In this document: positions 35,076 to 46,463 of the stretch, one piece after another
Layout of the letters: each line of letters opens with the position of its first letter
How positions within the stretch are numbered: position 1 is the first letter of the stretch
Assembly (NCBI GenBank): GCA_016618085.1
Contig: JABLTG010000008.1
Coordinates: 62,001 to 126,000 of the forward strand
Direction of reading: 5' to 3'
Origin: Neovahlkampfia damariscottae
Lineage: Eukaryota; Heterolobosea; Selenaionea; Neovahlkampfiida; Neovahlkampfiidae
Length of the DNA: 64,000 nt
Position numbers and translations under genes: made by a program
The notes under the pieces: generated by a model
What the model saw: the letters and a program-made list of their open reading frames with translations, nothing else
Told to the model about the DNA's origin: nothing
Database searches by the model: none

Positions 35076-36643
35076 TCAAATTTCTTTATTTTGATTTTCT
35101 TTTTTGATTTCAACACTACTAGTATCAAGATTTAATTTCCGAATTTCAGCTTCATATTCTTTACCAGCGAGTAAATTTTCCATTAATGCTTCAACATCAT
35201 TATGAATGGTCCATTGATTTCTGATGTCTTTATCAAATTCAATGATCACATCAAATAATGGTTTATATTTCAATTTTCTTTGAATTTTTTCTTTTTGAGA
35301 TGATATATTATTGTCACCCATTATTACAGATTCTATTCCACCAACTAATCCAACAACTTTTTATGTTTTAGTGGAATGATAATTTTTTACCAGTTTGATT
35401 TTTTTCTAATGTTTTGACTGTACCATGTGCTGACGCATATAAAAGAATACCTCTTTGTGAGCATTCCTTTGTTGCAAATACTTCCATTTGTGTTCCAATT
35501 TCATCAATGATTAAACAGTCAGGTGTATGATTTTGAATTGCTTCAATCATTATCTTCTCTTGATTTTTGTTTTCAGGTATTTTCATCACTCTTGAATCTC
35601 CGACACTTGAATGTGGACAATTTCCGAAACCGGAAATCTCACTTGAAGAGTCAACAATAATAGTTCTGGAATCGTTTGAAATATATCTTGCAACATCACG
35701 AATGAAAGAAGTTTTACCTGAACCAGGAGATCCTAAAAATAAAATTGATTTCTTTTCATCCAAAATATCAGAAATCACTTCAGAAATTCCAAAAATAGGT
35801 TTTCCAACTCTTAAAGTAATACCAACAATATCATTTGAAATTCCTCTGATTACTGAAATTCTATGAAGAAATTCATCAATTCCTGATCTATTATTTGGTA
35901 GAATTTTCAATTTTTTGGTGATATAATTCAAATCATTTTCTGAGACGACTTGATTTGAGATCTGAATCTTTTTTTTTCCAAAGAAATGTGCTTTTGGAAT
36001 ACGGTTTAAATCCATTTCAATATCTATTAAATCATCAATTTTTTCATTTTGAAAGAATTGTAAATATGATTTCGGTAAAACATTAAGCAAATCCCTCACT
36101 TCTTCATTGTTGACGACAATTTTTGGAATTGTTCGAATTTGAACATTCTCATCTTTTTCCAATAAAACATCTTCTAGGTTCATTTTTTTTTCAACATTCA
36201 TTTCCTTTTTTTCTTTTTCCAATAATCTCACTTTATTCCCATGAGAAAGTTGAAAGTAATTTGGATTTAAATTTAAAAAATTGATTAATTTTCCATATTT
36301 TGAGATGAGGTATTGGTATTCATCTTCTCCAAGTGCTTCAAAAATATAATCGATTGTCAATTCAGTCAATTTTGTGTACGAAAAAATATCCTTTAAGTGA
36401 TTTAGAAAAATTTCATCATTCATTCTTGATTGTTTTTTTAATAGTTCTACATACTTCTTGTTTGAAGTTATTAAAAAATCATTTGGTTTTTTTTGTAAAA
36501 AAGTGGTTATTTTTCCGTGTGTATTTTTTAAATACTTGTATTCATGTTCTCCAAGCGCTTCATTCACATAACCTATTTTCAATTTTTTTGACTTAGCAAA
36601 AGAAAAGATATCATAGATGTGTTGTGAGTTTGTCCTCGTTCAT
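35076..36643 (-). CDS. SpoIIIAA/Ycf45-like AAA ATPase with tandem N-terminal repeats; 5' end unresolved
   Basis: Exons (5' part)-35391 and 35076-35356 around a 34-nt intron. The ATPase core is clear: GITLRVGKPIFGISEVISD, Walker A LFLGSPGSGKTSF, DSSSEISGFGNCPHSSVGDS, AIQNHTPDCLIIDEIGT (Walker B), ASAHGTVKTLEKN, and VVGLVGGIESV across the splice. This matches the family of bacterial SpoIIIAA and plastid/plant Ycf45-like proteins. Two N-terminal repeats share H-x-x-DIFS...L.I.Y..EALGE. The first repeat is open only to about 36623. The best ATG (36641-36643, with a CCAAT about 25 nt upstream) is one frame off, so a 1-nt break or assembly error sits in the first ten codons. A downstream in-frame ATG inside repeat 2 would lose repeat 1. 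Confidence 0.7.
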
Positions 36644-37133
36644 GTGGAAAAATATTCTGCAAAAATGATTGGGCAACTGAATTTTTTTCAAGTTCACCAA
36701 CTGGATTTTTCCAGAATTTTCTTTTCTTTGTGGTGCAGTTTGGATCAGCTAAAAAGAGAAAGAAATTTTGTTTTTTTTCAACCAATAAAAGATGACAAAA
36801 CTTCATTGATAAATAATTATGTACCATAACAAAAAATTTGAAAAAACAGATCTGTAGGTCAATAAGTATATCATACAAACTATGACTATTCGCCTTGCGC
36901 TCGGGATATAACACAACAATTGATCGCTAAGTGATGTGTGTTTATTGCTAATTGAAAACTATTTTCATCCTAATCCCAGCACTGGACCTTGTGTCCTTGC
37001 TAATTTTTGTCGGCAAGGAAAGACCTTGTCTATTTAATTAAAAAAATTTTCATTTGCAAACATCCTCAATTTTCTCAATTTAACATTTAGAAGCTAATTT
37101 CAATTTCATTGGATAAAAAAACTCAACTTGAAG
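36644..37133. other. Intergenic region with an unusual less AT-rich stretch and a hairpin
   Basis: About 490 bp. 36880-37030 is visibly less AT-rich than its surroundings. A 7-bp stem (TCCTTGC at 36994-37000 with GCAAGGA at 37013-37019) is flanked by direct copies of GACCTTG (36985-36991, 37022-37028). No tRNA A/B boxes were recognised. ATTGG at 37108-37112 serves the next gene. Could hold a small RNA or an element remnant; unsupported. Confidence 0.3.
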
Positions 37134-37463
37134 ATGACCACAGGAACATTTAATGAAGGTTATGGAAGACAAGAACCAGTGTATCCAATTTATGGACATG
37201 ATAAGACTCCTTCAAGTAGTATACTTGGAGTTCCAAGAATTGAAAAATCTGCTGCTTTAATTTGCTTACTTTTGAATGTATTCTTTCCTGGATTTGGTAC
37301 ATTATTAGGAAGTCTTATGGCTCCTTCAGGATGTGATTTTTGTGGAATAATTTACGGTTTACTTCAAATCGCTTTGGCTGGGTTCCTAATTGGATGGATT
37401 TGGTCAATTATTTGGGGTTTATTGATGTATCAAAGTTCATACCAGCATAATGTGCTCTATTAA
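37134..37463 (+). CDS. STUM/SPEC3-like small membrane protein
   Basis: 109 residues from the ATG at 37134, single exon. A polar N-terminus is followed by LICLLLNVFFPGFGTLLGSL, C-x-x-CG, and IALAGFLIGWIWSIIWGLLM. The G-x-GT...and the V/I-GW-x-x-S-I-x-WG block match the SPEC3/STUM family, known from sea urchin and from Drosophila mechanosensory neurons. Two hydrophobic hairpins suggest a membrane protein. Role in a protist is unknown. Confidence 0.75.
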   Translation: MTTGTFNEGYGRQEPVYPIYGHDKTPSSSILGVPRIEKSAALICLLLNVFFPGFGTLLGSLMAPSGCDFCGIIYGLLQIALAGFLIGWIWSIIWGLLMYQSSYQHNVLY

Positions 37464-37650
37464 ATAATTAAAACCTTCACAACTTTCAAAATTTTAAAAC
37501 AAAAAAAAATAAAAACTCATTTTCTGAGAACAACCATTTTTCAAAATTTTACCAAATTTATTGCAACAAAAAAAAAAGTGAAGTTTAAAATTATTTCGCG
37601 CCCAATCAATTGCTTTATCCAATCAGTTTATTCAACCACACCTCAACAAA

Positions 37651-40173
37651 ATGAATGCTACTCACTTCATAAAGGCAGAGAAAGTATTTCCATCAAATAA
37701 CTAACAAAAATTAAAAAGAATGGAAAATTAAGTGTGACAAAAGAAGCTCAAAATCTACTTACAAAAATAAAAAATCCAGTCGCAATAATTTCAATAGCTG
37801 GTCTCGCAAGAACTGGAAAAAGTTTTATTTTAAACAAAATTGTGGAATCTATGACTAAATCAAAATCAAGTGGTGGTTTCAAAATTGGAAATACAATTGA
37901 TTCTTGTACCAAAGTAGGAGCATTTGAAAATTCGTTTTAAAAACTTTAAAAATAGGGTATTTGGATTTGGGGTATACCTATTGAAGCAAAAGTTAGAGGT
38001 GAAAATGCAACTATTTTATTACTGGACACAGAAGGATTAGCTTCACTTGATGAAAGTCAAACACATGATGCAAAAGTACTTTTTTTTTTTTTTTTTTTAA
38101 TTTTCAAAGATTTTCACTTTAAGTATACTCTTAAGTAGTTTGTTTGTTTATAATTCAATGGGAACTATTGATTCAAATGCTTTAGATCGACTTTCACTTG
38201 TTTGTGAATTAACAAAACATATTCAATTACAAACACATCATAAAACAACAGAAGAAGATATTTCAAAAATTGCACCTTCTTTTATTTGGTTACTTCGTGA
38301 TTTTTCATTGGAACTTGAACATCAAGGTCAAGAAATTAATTCAAATGAATATCTTGAATTAGCTTTGAAATTACAAAAAGATTTAAAAAGAGAATCAAAA
38401 GTTCAAAATGTTAAAAAATCAATTCAAAATTTATTTCCAAATCGTGATTGTTGTACACTTGTTAGACCTGTAAATGATGAAAAAAAAATTAGAAAAATTG
38501 AAACTTTATCATCTTCTGATTTTAGACCTGAATTTAAAGAACAAATTCATGATTTTTTAGGATTAATTGGAAAGAGAATTAAAGTTAAAGAATTCAATAA
38601 TCAAAGTATTAATGGATCAAGTATGAAAATTTTTATTTTTTTTAACTTTTGAATAGTGCTTTATGAGTTGACAAAATCATATGTGGATTCAATCAATGAA
38701 GGAAAAATACCAAATGTTGCTGGTGCTTGGGAATCTATGGTTGAAATTCAATGCAGAAGATCTTATGATGAATCAAAAGTAATTTTCGAAAATTTGATGA
38801 AAAAAAAAAAATTTACAGAAATTGAAGATTTAGAAAGGTATTACAATCATTGTTTATCAGAATCATTGAAATCATTTGATAATTCATCAATTGGTGATTT
38901 ATCAAAATCATTTAGAAGCAAATTCCAACAAGAATCATTATCTCTTTTTGAAACCATAAAAAAAGAGTTAGAATATGAATCTAAAGCAATTTGTCAAAAA
39001 TTAATTCAAGAAATGAGTGGAAGATTAATGATGAAAAATTTTAAATCATTCAATGAATTGAAATCAATTTTTAAACAAGAAAAGGAAGTTTATTTTAAAA
39101 ATGCAAAAGGACCATCTCAATTATCTTTTTATCAACATTTTATTGAAACTGATTTATTGAATATCTTGCAAAGAATGATTGAATCAAAAGAAGAGACTTT
39201 TGAACAACAAAAAAAATCATTTGAATCAATGATAGAAAAACTAAAAAAAGAAATTGAATCAAAGACATTGGAGTTGAATAATCAAAAGTATGAAATGAAG
39301 AATGCTCAAAAATCACATGAAAATCAATTAAAAGAAATTAATCAACATAAAATTGAAGTTAAACAATTATCAGCTCAAATACAAAAATTAGAAAATGAAT
39401 TAGGAAAATCAAAACAACAATTATTTGATGAAAAAGATAAAAATAATAGAATTCAAACATCAACTCATAATTTAGAAAAAGAAACAAAAAATTTACATGC
39501 AAAATATCAAAAAGAAATTAAAGAAATTGAAAAAGAAAAAACGAAAGAAATTGATGATTTAAAAGCACAAGTATTGAATTATTCCAATCTATACACATCC
39601 TCAAAAAAAGATAATTCAATGGTCGAAAAACAGTTATCTTCATTAAAGGCTGAAAATCAAAAATTGAAATTATTAGAAACTTTGGAACCTGAAAATAAAC
39701 AATTAAAGGAAAAATCAAAAAATCAAAAAAAATTAATTGATCAAAATGAAAAGCAACTTGAAAATTTGAAGGAAGAATTAGAAAAATTGAAAAAGGAAAT
39801 TGATTTATTGAAATGGGAACGTGAGAAATCAAATGATGAATATGTGACATTACAGGATGAAAATAACAAATTGAAGAAACAAATTGAAAGTTCAGAATTT
39901 CAAGTTCCAACAAAAACTCCAAAGAAAACAAAAAGATTAAGAGATGATATGGAGGAAGATGAAATTCCTTCTTTCTCTGAAGACACAATGGTAACACCTA
40001 CAAAGAAACCACGTCAATCAATGGGAAATCTTGATAAAATATCATACACATCTATGTCACCAATGTTGTTGAAGAGTAAATTGAAAGAAAGAGGAATTCC
40101 AACACCAAAGAAAACAAACAAAAAGGATTTAATTAAGGTTTTAGAAGAACATGATAAAAAACAAAATCAATAA
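37651..40173 (+). CDS. Guanylate-binding-protein-type large GTPase with a C-terminal SAP motif
   Basis: Five exons, 37651-37683, 37719-37913, 37956-38075, 38110-38620 and 38657-40173; introns of 35, 42, 34 and 36 nt; 791 residues. G motifs: GLARTGKSFILNK near 39-51, TKGIWIWGIP, LLDTEGLAS, and TLVRPV as the GBP-type guanine site. The helical GBP middle domain (ELTKSYVDSINEGKIPNVAGAW) is followed by a long coiled coil and a basic nuclear-signal-like segment (PKKTKRLRDD). The last 40 residues fit a SAP motif (LKSKLKERGIPTPKKTNKKD, then LIKVLEEH). GBPs are GTP-driven, membrane- or pathogen-associated. A SAP DNA-binding tail would place this one in the nucleus. A start inside the second exon fails; the upstream 11-codon exon restores an ATG with CCAAT just before it. 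Confidence 0.85.
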
Positions 40174-40224
40174 AGTTTTTGGCATTTCATTCGTTGGAAT
40201 TATTGATCGAAAATTCGAGAAAAA

Positions 40225-40730
40225 ATGATTTTAGCAAAAGGTAACTATCGAGATAAAAACCTCATTTTTAATTTTCATACAGATATTATGACTCCTTTCA
40301 ATGTAATGATTACATGTACGCCAACAACAGCTGTTTCAATGGCCACTTCTCTAATGTTGATCAAAAGGATTGGATCCATGTTGGTTGCTGAAAACAATGT
40401 GTATTTTGGTTTTATCACAAAGAATGATCTTTTAGAAGCATATAATTTACGTCTAGATCCTTTTAGAACCACTTTAGCAGATATTATGAAGAAGGACTAT
40501 GAAATATGTTATTTGGGAGAATATGACAACGTGGAATTGGTAATTTTTCTATATTAATTCTTTAGGTTGCTCAAACTTTCAAAGATAAAAAAATTCATCA
40601 TGTTTTGATCAAGAATTCAATCGGAAATGTGACTGGAGTGATTTCCACTTTTGATTTGGTCAAATTGCTTGTTTCACAATCTCAATTTTCTTGGTCCAAG
40701 AATTTGATGACAAATATGGACTGGCAATAA
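40225..40730 (+). CDS. Small protein with a pair of CBS domains
   Basis: Exons 40225-40240, 40283-40539 and 40566-40730. The first exon has only 16 nt and the second intron only 26 nt; 145 residues. MILAKDIMTPFNVMITCTPT, then a second DIM (ADIMKKDYEICYL), ISTFDLVKLL and IHHVLIKNS fit two CBS repeats with little else. Such stand-alone CBS pairs bind adenine nucleotides and regulate partners. No partner is encoded next to it. Confidence 0.8.
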
Positions 40731-41238
40731 ATCTTCATTTTGGAAAGTCGGAAAACCATTTTGTTCTCATTGGATAAAAGCTTGGTCCAATGAAAAACCA
40801 ACAAAAACTTGCAATTGGAAAAATCCAGTTAATAAGAATAATATTTCCTACAGAAAACCTTTGAAAAGTGTAAAATAATCGGTTGGTTTTATTTTTTATT
40901 GGTCTCTTTCAGAATTTGTTCAGCGTCAAACAGAAGTGCAGCAGGAGAATCAGAAAATGAAAAATTGTCAATTCTAACTCGTGTTTTGGTTTCTTTCAAT
41001 TCAGCTACTGCTAGCTATTGCATGATGAAATCAACTCCAAAGTGTTTTTTCAAATGCTTGATTCGGAAGTTCGCCGAAGGACAAAAAAAGAATTTTCAAA
41101 CATTTTTAATAGACAAAAAAGAATTAAAGTAAAATTTTCATTTCCATACTCGTCTACTTTTGATTGGTATAATGAAAAATTAGCTAAACAAACCAATAAT
41201 AACTCTTCATTTACTCACTGAAGCAAAGTCAACGATTA
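40731..41238. other. Region with possible unresolved small gene
   Basis: An open stretch at about 40911-41134 (NRSAAGESENEKLSILTRVL..) lies after a good acceptor (TTGGTCTCTTTCAG). A competing spliced reading from ATG 40791, using short introns, gives MKNQQKLAIGKIQ then KFVQRQTEVQQENQKMKN. A third frame reads MLDSEVRRRTKKEFSNIFNR. CCAAT at 40786-40790 precedes the first ATG. I could not choose one model and recognise no family. Confidence 0.3.
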
Positions 41239-41704
41239 ATGAAGAACAAAAATGAAGTACCGCCACCTTACTTAGAACCTAGAGTTACCGCTTATCACCA
41301 ACAATCTGACATCTCACTTTTGCAATGTTTCGCAATTGCCACCACATCTCAACCTTCCGTTCTTAATGTACAACAAAATGAAAAATCTAAAACCAGAAGG
41401 AGTGCTAAAAAGCCACAAAAGATGAAGGTAAACAAAAAGTACAACTGTAAAATTGCTTTGTTAATCTAAATTTTCAACAGCCGGAAAATGGACGAAAGAA
41501 GAAAACATCAACTTTTTAAAGGGATATCTAAAACTTGGTAGACTTTGGACTCGAATTTCTGAGGACTATGTGATCACAAGAGACAGCATCCAAGTCACAT
41601 CTCATGCTCAAAAAATCATTGATAGACTTAGAAGAGAATTCCAAAGGACTCAAGAATTAAACAACACAGAACATGTTGAAACTGCTTTAGTCATTTCAAA
41701 ATAA
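41239..41704 (+). CDS. SHAQKYF-class single-repeat Myb protein
   Basis: Exons 41239-41446 and 41481-41704 around a 34-nt intron; 143 residues. The donor was chosen because only that junction joins NKKYNS to GKWTKEENINFLKGYLKLG in frame. GKWTKEEN..F..GY..LGR.W..IS, then VTSHAQKIIDRL, is the R1 Myb repeat with the SHAQK signature in place of SHAQKYF. This class includes plant and Dictyostelium transcription factors. The basic N-terminus has RRSAKKPQKMK. DNA binding is expected from the family. Confidence 0.8.
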
Positions 41705-42031
41705 ATGAAAAAAATAAAGCATCTTTTATCCCGGATGTGGATAATCCAATTTTGGTGCATGAAAGTTCTTAATCTGTACTTCGATTCAAAAACAGCAATT
41801 AGATCTTTTTACAAGCTTTAATTGTTGGAATTGTTTTTCCTTATCTCATATTCCAGCAATACCAAATCACTTGGTTATTTCTCATTTCTCCAAATCAAAA
41901 AAAAACCAATCCAAATTGGTCCACTTGATTGAAACTATTTTCGGACTGAATGATTGATAAAACTTCTTGATCAGGTTCATTTTTTAATTTGAAATGCTGA
42001 ACCAAAATGATTGGTTCTCTATAACTTTGTG
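41705..42031. other. Intergenic region
   Basis: About 330 bp, no coding signal. Contains CCAAT (41881-41910 region, two copies) and ATTGG at 42010-42014, 18 nt upstream of the SDR start; likely promoter. Confidence 0.4.
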
Positions 42032-43850
42032 ATGAGCTCGGAACAGAAATTATCAGACGAAGAAATTGCTGTTGCTCTTAAAGTGCTGTCAGCTGTTTCT
42101 TACGATAGACAATTACTAGCTGAAGAAAAATTTAAAAAAATTTTAGACAAAGGAAAAGAATTATTCACTCCAAGAAGGTTTTCAAAAAAAAAAATTAAAA
42201 TAAATAATAGTTCTGAAGATAAAAAGAAATTAAGAAAACAAAGAAAAACAGAAAGAATTTCCCATGAAGCAAAGAAAAAAATGAGAATATTAAATCAATG
42301 TGGAATGAAACAAAAAAAAGAAGAAGAAAAAAATACTTATTGGAAGTTTCTTCAAGAGCTACCACCAAGACATGTATATTTATTCGATTTATCTAAACCT
42401 TTTTTTTAGATGCTTGAAAATGGAAAAGCTTCAAAAATTTCAGATGACGAAAAAGAAATAGTTGAAGATGATTTAATTGAAATTACAGACGCACCAAAAG
42501 AAGAAGAAGAAGAAGAAAATGAACAAAAAGAAAGAGGTTTTAACAATTTTATCTTTTTATTTTTTCAGAAGAGCTTGATGAGAAGAATGCTGAAACTTGT
42601 TATAATTGTGCAAAAAAATTTACAAAAGTACATCACTTTTATGACCGTATGTGTCCTGATTGTGCTGATTTGAACTGGTCAAAAAGAAATCAAATCGCTG
42701 ATATGAAAGGAAAAATTGCTATTGTAACTGGAGGAAGAGTTAAAATTGGGTTCGAAAAAAAAAAAACTGAAAGAAAAATATTTTAGATTTGAAATAGCTT
42801 TGATATTATTGAGATGTAAAGCTTCTGTAATTGTTACAACAAGATTTCCTAAAGATTGTGCAGTTCGTTTTGGAAAAGAAAAAGATTTTGATGATTGGAA
42901 AGATAAGTTGCATATTTATGGACTAGATATGAGACACATACCATCAGTTATTGAATTTACAGCTTTTGTCAATGAAAAATATCCAAGGTTTGTGTTCAAC
43001 AAAATTAGAATTAATTTTTATTTTTTTTTTCAGATTGGATATGATTATCAATAATGCAGCTCAAACCATCAGAAGACCAACTGTTTTTTATAAACATTTA
43101 GTGGGAACAGAAACAAAAGCGTTAAAAGATTTTAAACCAGAAATTCAAAAATTATTACCTATGGATTATTCAATGCTTCAAAGTTCATTAAAACAAATTG
43201 AAAACAAAAAAATTGATATGTCAACATCAAAAGAGTTAATTGAAATGACTAAAAATCCAGATATTCATCTCTCAGTAGTTTTATCTCAAATTCCAGTGAC
43301 TGATGAAGATTTCAATTTTGATCCAAAAATGTTTCCGAATGGAGCATTAGATGTAAATGGACAACAAATTGATTTAAGAGATAACAATACATGGAATTAT
43401 GAACTAAAAGATGTTTCATTGACTGAATTCATGGAAGTTCAAACAATCAATTCAACTGCACCTTTTATTTTAAATAGTCAATTGAGAGATCTAATGGCAA
43501 AAGATAAAACTGTTGATAAATGGATTATTAATGTTTCTGCAATGGAAGGTCAATTTTATCGTTTGAATAAAACCACAAAACATCCTCATACTAATATGGC
43601 AAAAGCATCTTTAAATATGATGACCAGAACATGTGGAGCTGAATTTGCTAAAGATAGAATTTATATGAATTCAGTTGATACAGGTTGGGTTACTGATGAA
43701 AGAGCTCATGGATTTAAAACAACATTCTCTGTTCCTTTGGATGAAGTTGATGGAGCTGCAAGATGTGTTGATCCAATCATTACTGGAATGTTAACTGGAA
43801 AAAATATTCACTCTAAATTTTTAAAAGATTATCACATTGAATTATGGTAA
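42032..43850 (+). CDS. SDR-family oxidoreductase with N-terminal zinc-binding module
   Basis: Exons 42032-42373, 42410-42536, 42569-42749, 42787-42987 and 43034-43850, introns of 32-46 nt; 555 residues. The first 140 residues are charged and helical. A C-x2-C..C-x2-C module follows (CYNCAKKF, VHHFYDRMCPDCADLNW). A Rossmann SDR domain comes next, with VTGGRVKIGFE, LDMRHIPSV and MIINNAAQTIRRP. The expected YxxxK is replaced by TNMAK (HPHTNMAKASLNMMTRT). The same finger-plus-SDR layout is known from several protists, fungi and algae; substrate is unknown. The Lys remains while the catalytic Tyr is a Thr/Asn region, so chemistry may be altered. Confidence 0.82.
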
Positions 43851-43928
43851 ATAAATCATCATTTATTCTATTTAAAATCAACCAATCAACTTTCTTCATT
43901 ATCAAAAAAAATTCACACAAATTGTTTG

Positions 43929-45568
43929 ATGTCTGATGTAATCCTTCCACAACAATTCAAATGTCGTTATGAACAAATAGAAGGTTATTTGATTTTCAAA
44001 CCTGATAAAATTGAATTTAAAACAAAAACAAAAACGTACTTGACAATCGCAGCTATCAGTAACAAAAAAAAAAAAAATTAAAAAAAAAAGATTTTGAGTC
44101 TGCAGGAACGATAGAAAAAAAATTAAAAATTCAGTTGTTAAATCGAACAAAACAAAAATATTTGTTAATTCTACTTGAAGCGGATAAATTTCAAAATCTC
44201 GTAAAAGTTCTTAAATTCTTCAAAGATAAATCAATAGAACTCATAAAGAAACTGGAAGAAAAGCCTCCTTTAGAAGAAGGAATTGATGTTATCAAAAAAA
44301 AAATTTTACAAAACAACAAAAACTTACAAAGAATTTATGATGAATTAGTGGTCACAAATGAAGTTTTAACACCTGAACAATTTTGGATATCAAATAAGGT
44401 AAACAAAAATAATATAAAATTCTCAATCGTTTTTCAGAAATACTTAGATTTTGAATTATCAAAAAAACAATCTTCAGGTTTAAAAAACAGCATCATTTCT
44501 GAGATCATTGAAGAACAAACAGCATGCAATTCACTTAAAATTAGATTAACCAAGAATGTTAAAAATAACATTTTTATTCAATTTCCTGCAGTAAAAAAGG
44601 CTTACAATTTGAAAGTTGTAACAAACTCAATGAGTGAACAATTATTTTGGCAACAATTTTTCAAGTCTCATTATTTTCATAGAAAAAAAGATTTTTCAAA
44701 AATACAAGAACCAGATATGTTTGAAACATTTGAAAAAGATGAAGAATTAAAATCAAATGAAAAAATAACACCATTGGTTGATTTAAACTCAACAGATTCA
44801 TTAGAAGAAGGTTATGGTATTAGAGCTGATGAATTTACAGTTCCTTCAAAATTAGATCCTCATTCTAATTTTTTGAAAAAGTTCAACAAACAATCCACAA
44901 ACATTGTAAATCAAATCAAATTATCAAATTCGAAAAGTTTGAATCAACAATTATTTGATATAGAAGAAAATGAAAAAGATTCATTCATTCCTTTAAATTT
45001 ACCTGAAAAAAAGAATTATCTTGAAAGTTATTCATCTTCGGTCAAATCAAGAAATTCAACCAATAAAAAACAAGAGAATGAATTGAATTCAGTTGAGTTT
45101 TTGGATGAAATTAAACATTATAAAACTGAAAAAGTTATAATTCCAGGAGATTTGTCTTTGAAAATTTTGAATGAAATTCAAGAGAATTCAAAAATATCAA
45201 ATTTTGACAATGAAGCTTCGGACTTAATTCCAATTGAATTTAAAGAAGAATTTTCATATTTATATACTTACATTAATGAATTATTGTTTCATTATTATGA
45301 TTCAATAAACAAAGATGATTGGTCAAAAAAGAAAGATAAAATTATCAATGGGATAAGAAAATATTATGAAAAATTGATCAAATTGAAAGATAGATATAGT
45401 CACTTACAAAATTTAATGAGACCAACTTTTGATTCAATTGAAAAAATTCTCGGAAAAGATGAAGATAAAATTTATCTTCCAATGAATGAAATGGCGCCAA
45501 TTCAATTTCAATTAGGTAAAAGATCAAATGAAGAAGAAGAATTACCAAATAAAAAAGTTAAGTTTTAA
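43929..45568 (+). CDS. GTF2H1: TFIIH core subunit p62 / Tfb1
   Basis: Exons 43929-44058, 44106-44398 and 44438-45568, introns of 47 and 39 nt; 517 residues. N-terminal PH-type domain (FKCRYEQIEGYLIF...LTIAAI..), then a BSD domain (LQRIYDELVVTNEVLTPEQFW), a second BSD-like segment, and a C-terminal helical bundle (YYEKLIKLKDRYSHLQNLM). p62 anchors TFIIE, XPC/Rad4 and activators on TFIIH in transcription and repair. The second intron is 39 nt and stop-free, so retention would keep frame. Its stop codon overlaps that of the convergent TANGO2 gene. Confidence 0.85.
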
Positions 45569-46463
45569 TCCTTTTTGAATTGAAATTCATTGTAGACTGA
45601 TTTATCAATCTCAACAGAATTACCATCAACTTTGAAGTTTTCTGTGTTGCCATAAAAATAATTTACATTTTGATTTTTGTCAACAATTAGAATTATTTGT
45701 GATCTTGTTTTAGTATGTTTCGTATTAACAAAAACATTACCAATTCCTTCAATATCTGATTCGTCATATTCATTTGGTTGAACATCGGTATATTTTGGAA
45801 ATTTTTCAAGACTTGGAGAAGGTCTTGAGCACATAATTTGTATAATCTTATCCTTTAATTCTTCAACTGAAATTTTTTTGTCTTTAATTTCTTCAAAATA
45901 GTTTTGAAGAGTTTGTGTTAAAAAATCAGTTTTTGGCCAAGTTTTATCATTCAAAAAAGAATTGGTGCAAACATGTATTCCTTCTTTTAATGACTTTTCT
46001 ATAGGTACTTGTTTTTTTTGTGGAATAGATTCTGTCCTGTTTGATTCATAAATAAAAGAATCAGGTTTAAAAATATTTCCATAGATTAAATTAAATCCTT
46101 GATATGAATCATAATCTTTTCTTAAATATTCAAATCCATCCTCTTCTTTGGTCAAGTAATGAGACACTAAAAATCCTCTTGTCACTGGATTTTTAACTGG
46201 ATTTAATTTATTCGACCAACAATTTGTTAACATACAGAAATCACCATTTTTAACGTTCACACCACACCAAGTACCTCCCATTTTTGTGTCTACACCTTTT
46301 TTGAAAAATTAATTTCATTTTATTTTTTGGAACCTCCTAAAATGTTTGTTTGTTTGTTTATGAATGCTTCTTGTGTTTCTCTATCTTTAAATTCATCTCT
46401 ATTATGAAATACAATCAAAGGAAAATCTGGGTGGCAATTTATTATAACAGAGCAAATGCACAT
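45565..46463 (-). CDS. TANGO2: TANGO2 / NRDE-family protein
   Basis: Exons 46334-46463 and 45565-46295 around a 38-nt intron; 286 residues. The start MCICSVI was chosen because the family needs Cys as residue 2 (N-terminal nucleophile type); a longer frame with another ATG exists. HNRDEF is the NRDE motif, KMGGTWCGVNV the GGTW motif, then NPVTRGFLVSHYL and YQGFNLIYG. TANGO2 is linked to mitochondria, acyl-CoA and heme handling. CCAAT at 46500-46504 is about 40 nt upstream. Confidence 0.9.

Noticed and set aside
36842-37030. Possible tRNA or snRNA
   Set aside because: No A-box/B-box or Sm-type signals were found; only a short hairpin is present.
37720-37740. Apparent frameshift at the start of the GBP gene (ATG GAA AAT TAA)
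   Set aside because: An upstream 33-nt exon at 37651-37683 and a 35-nt intron give an in-frame start, so no frameshift is needed.
39518-39997. Antisense frame of 159 codons within the GBP coiled coil
   Set aside because: Low-complexity shadow of the lysine/glutamate-rich coding strand.
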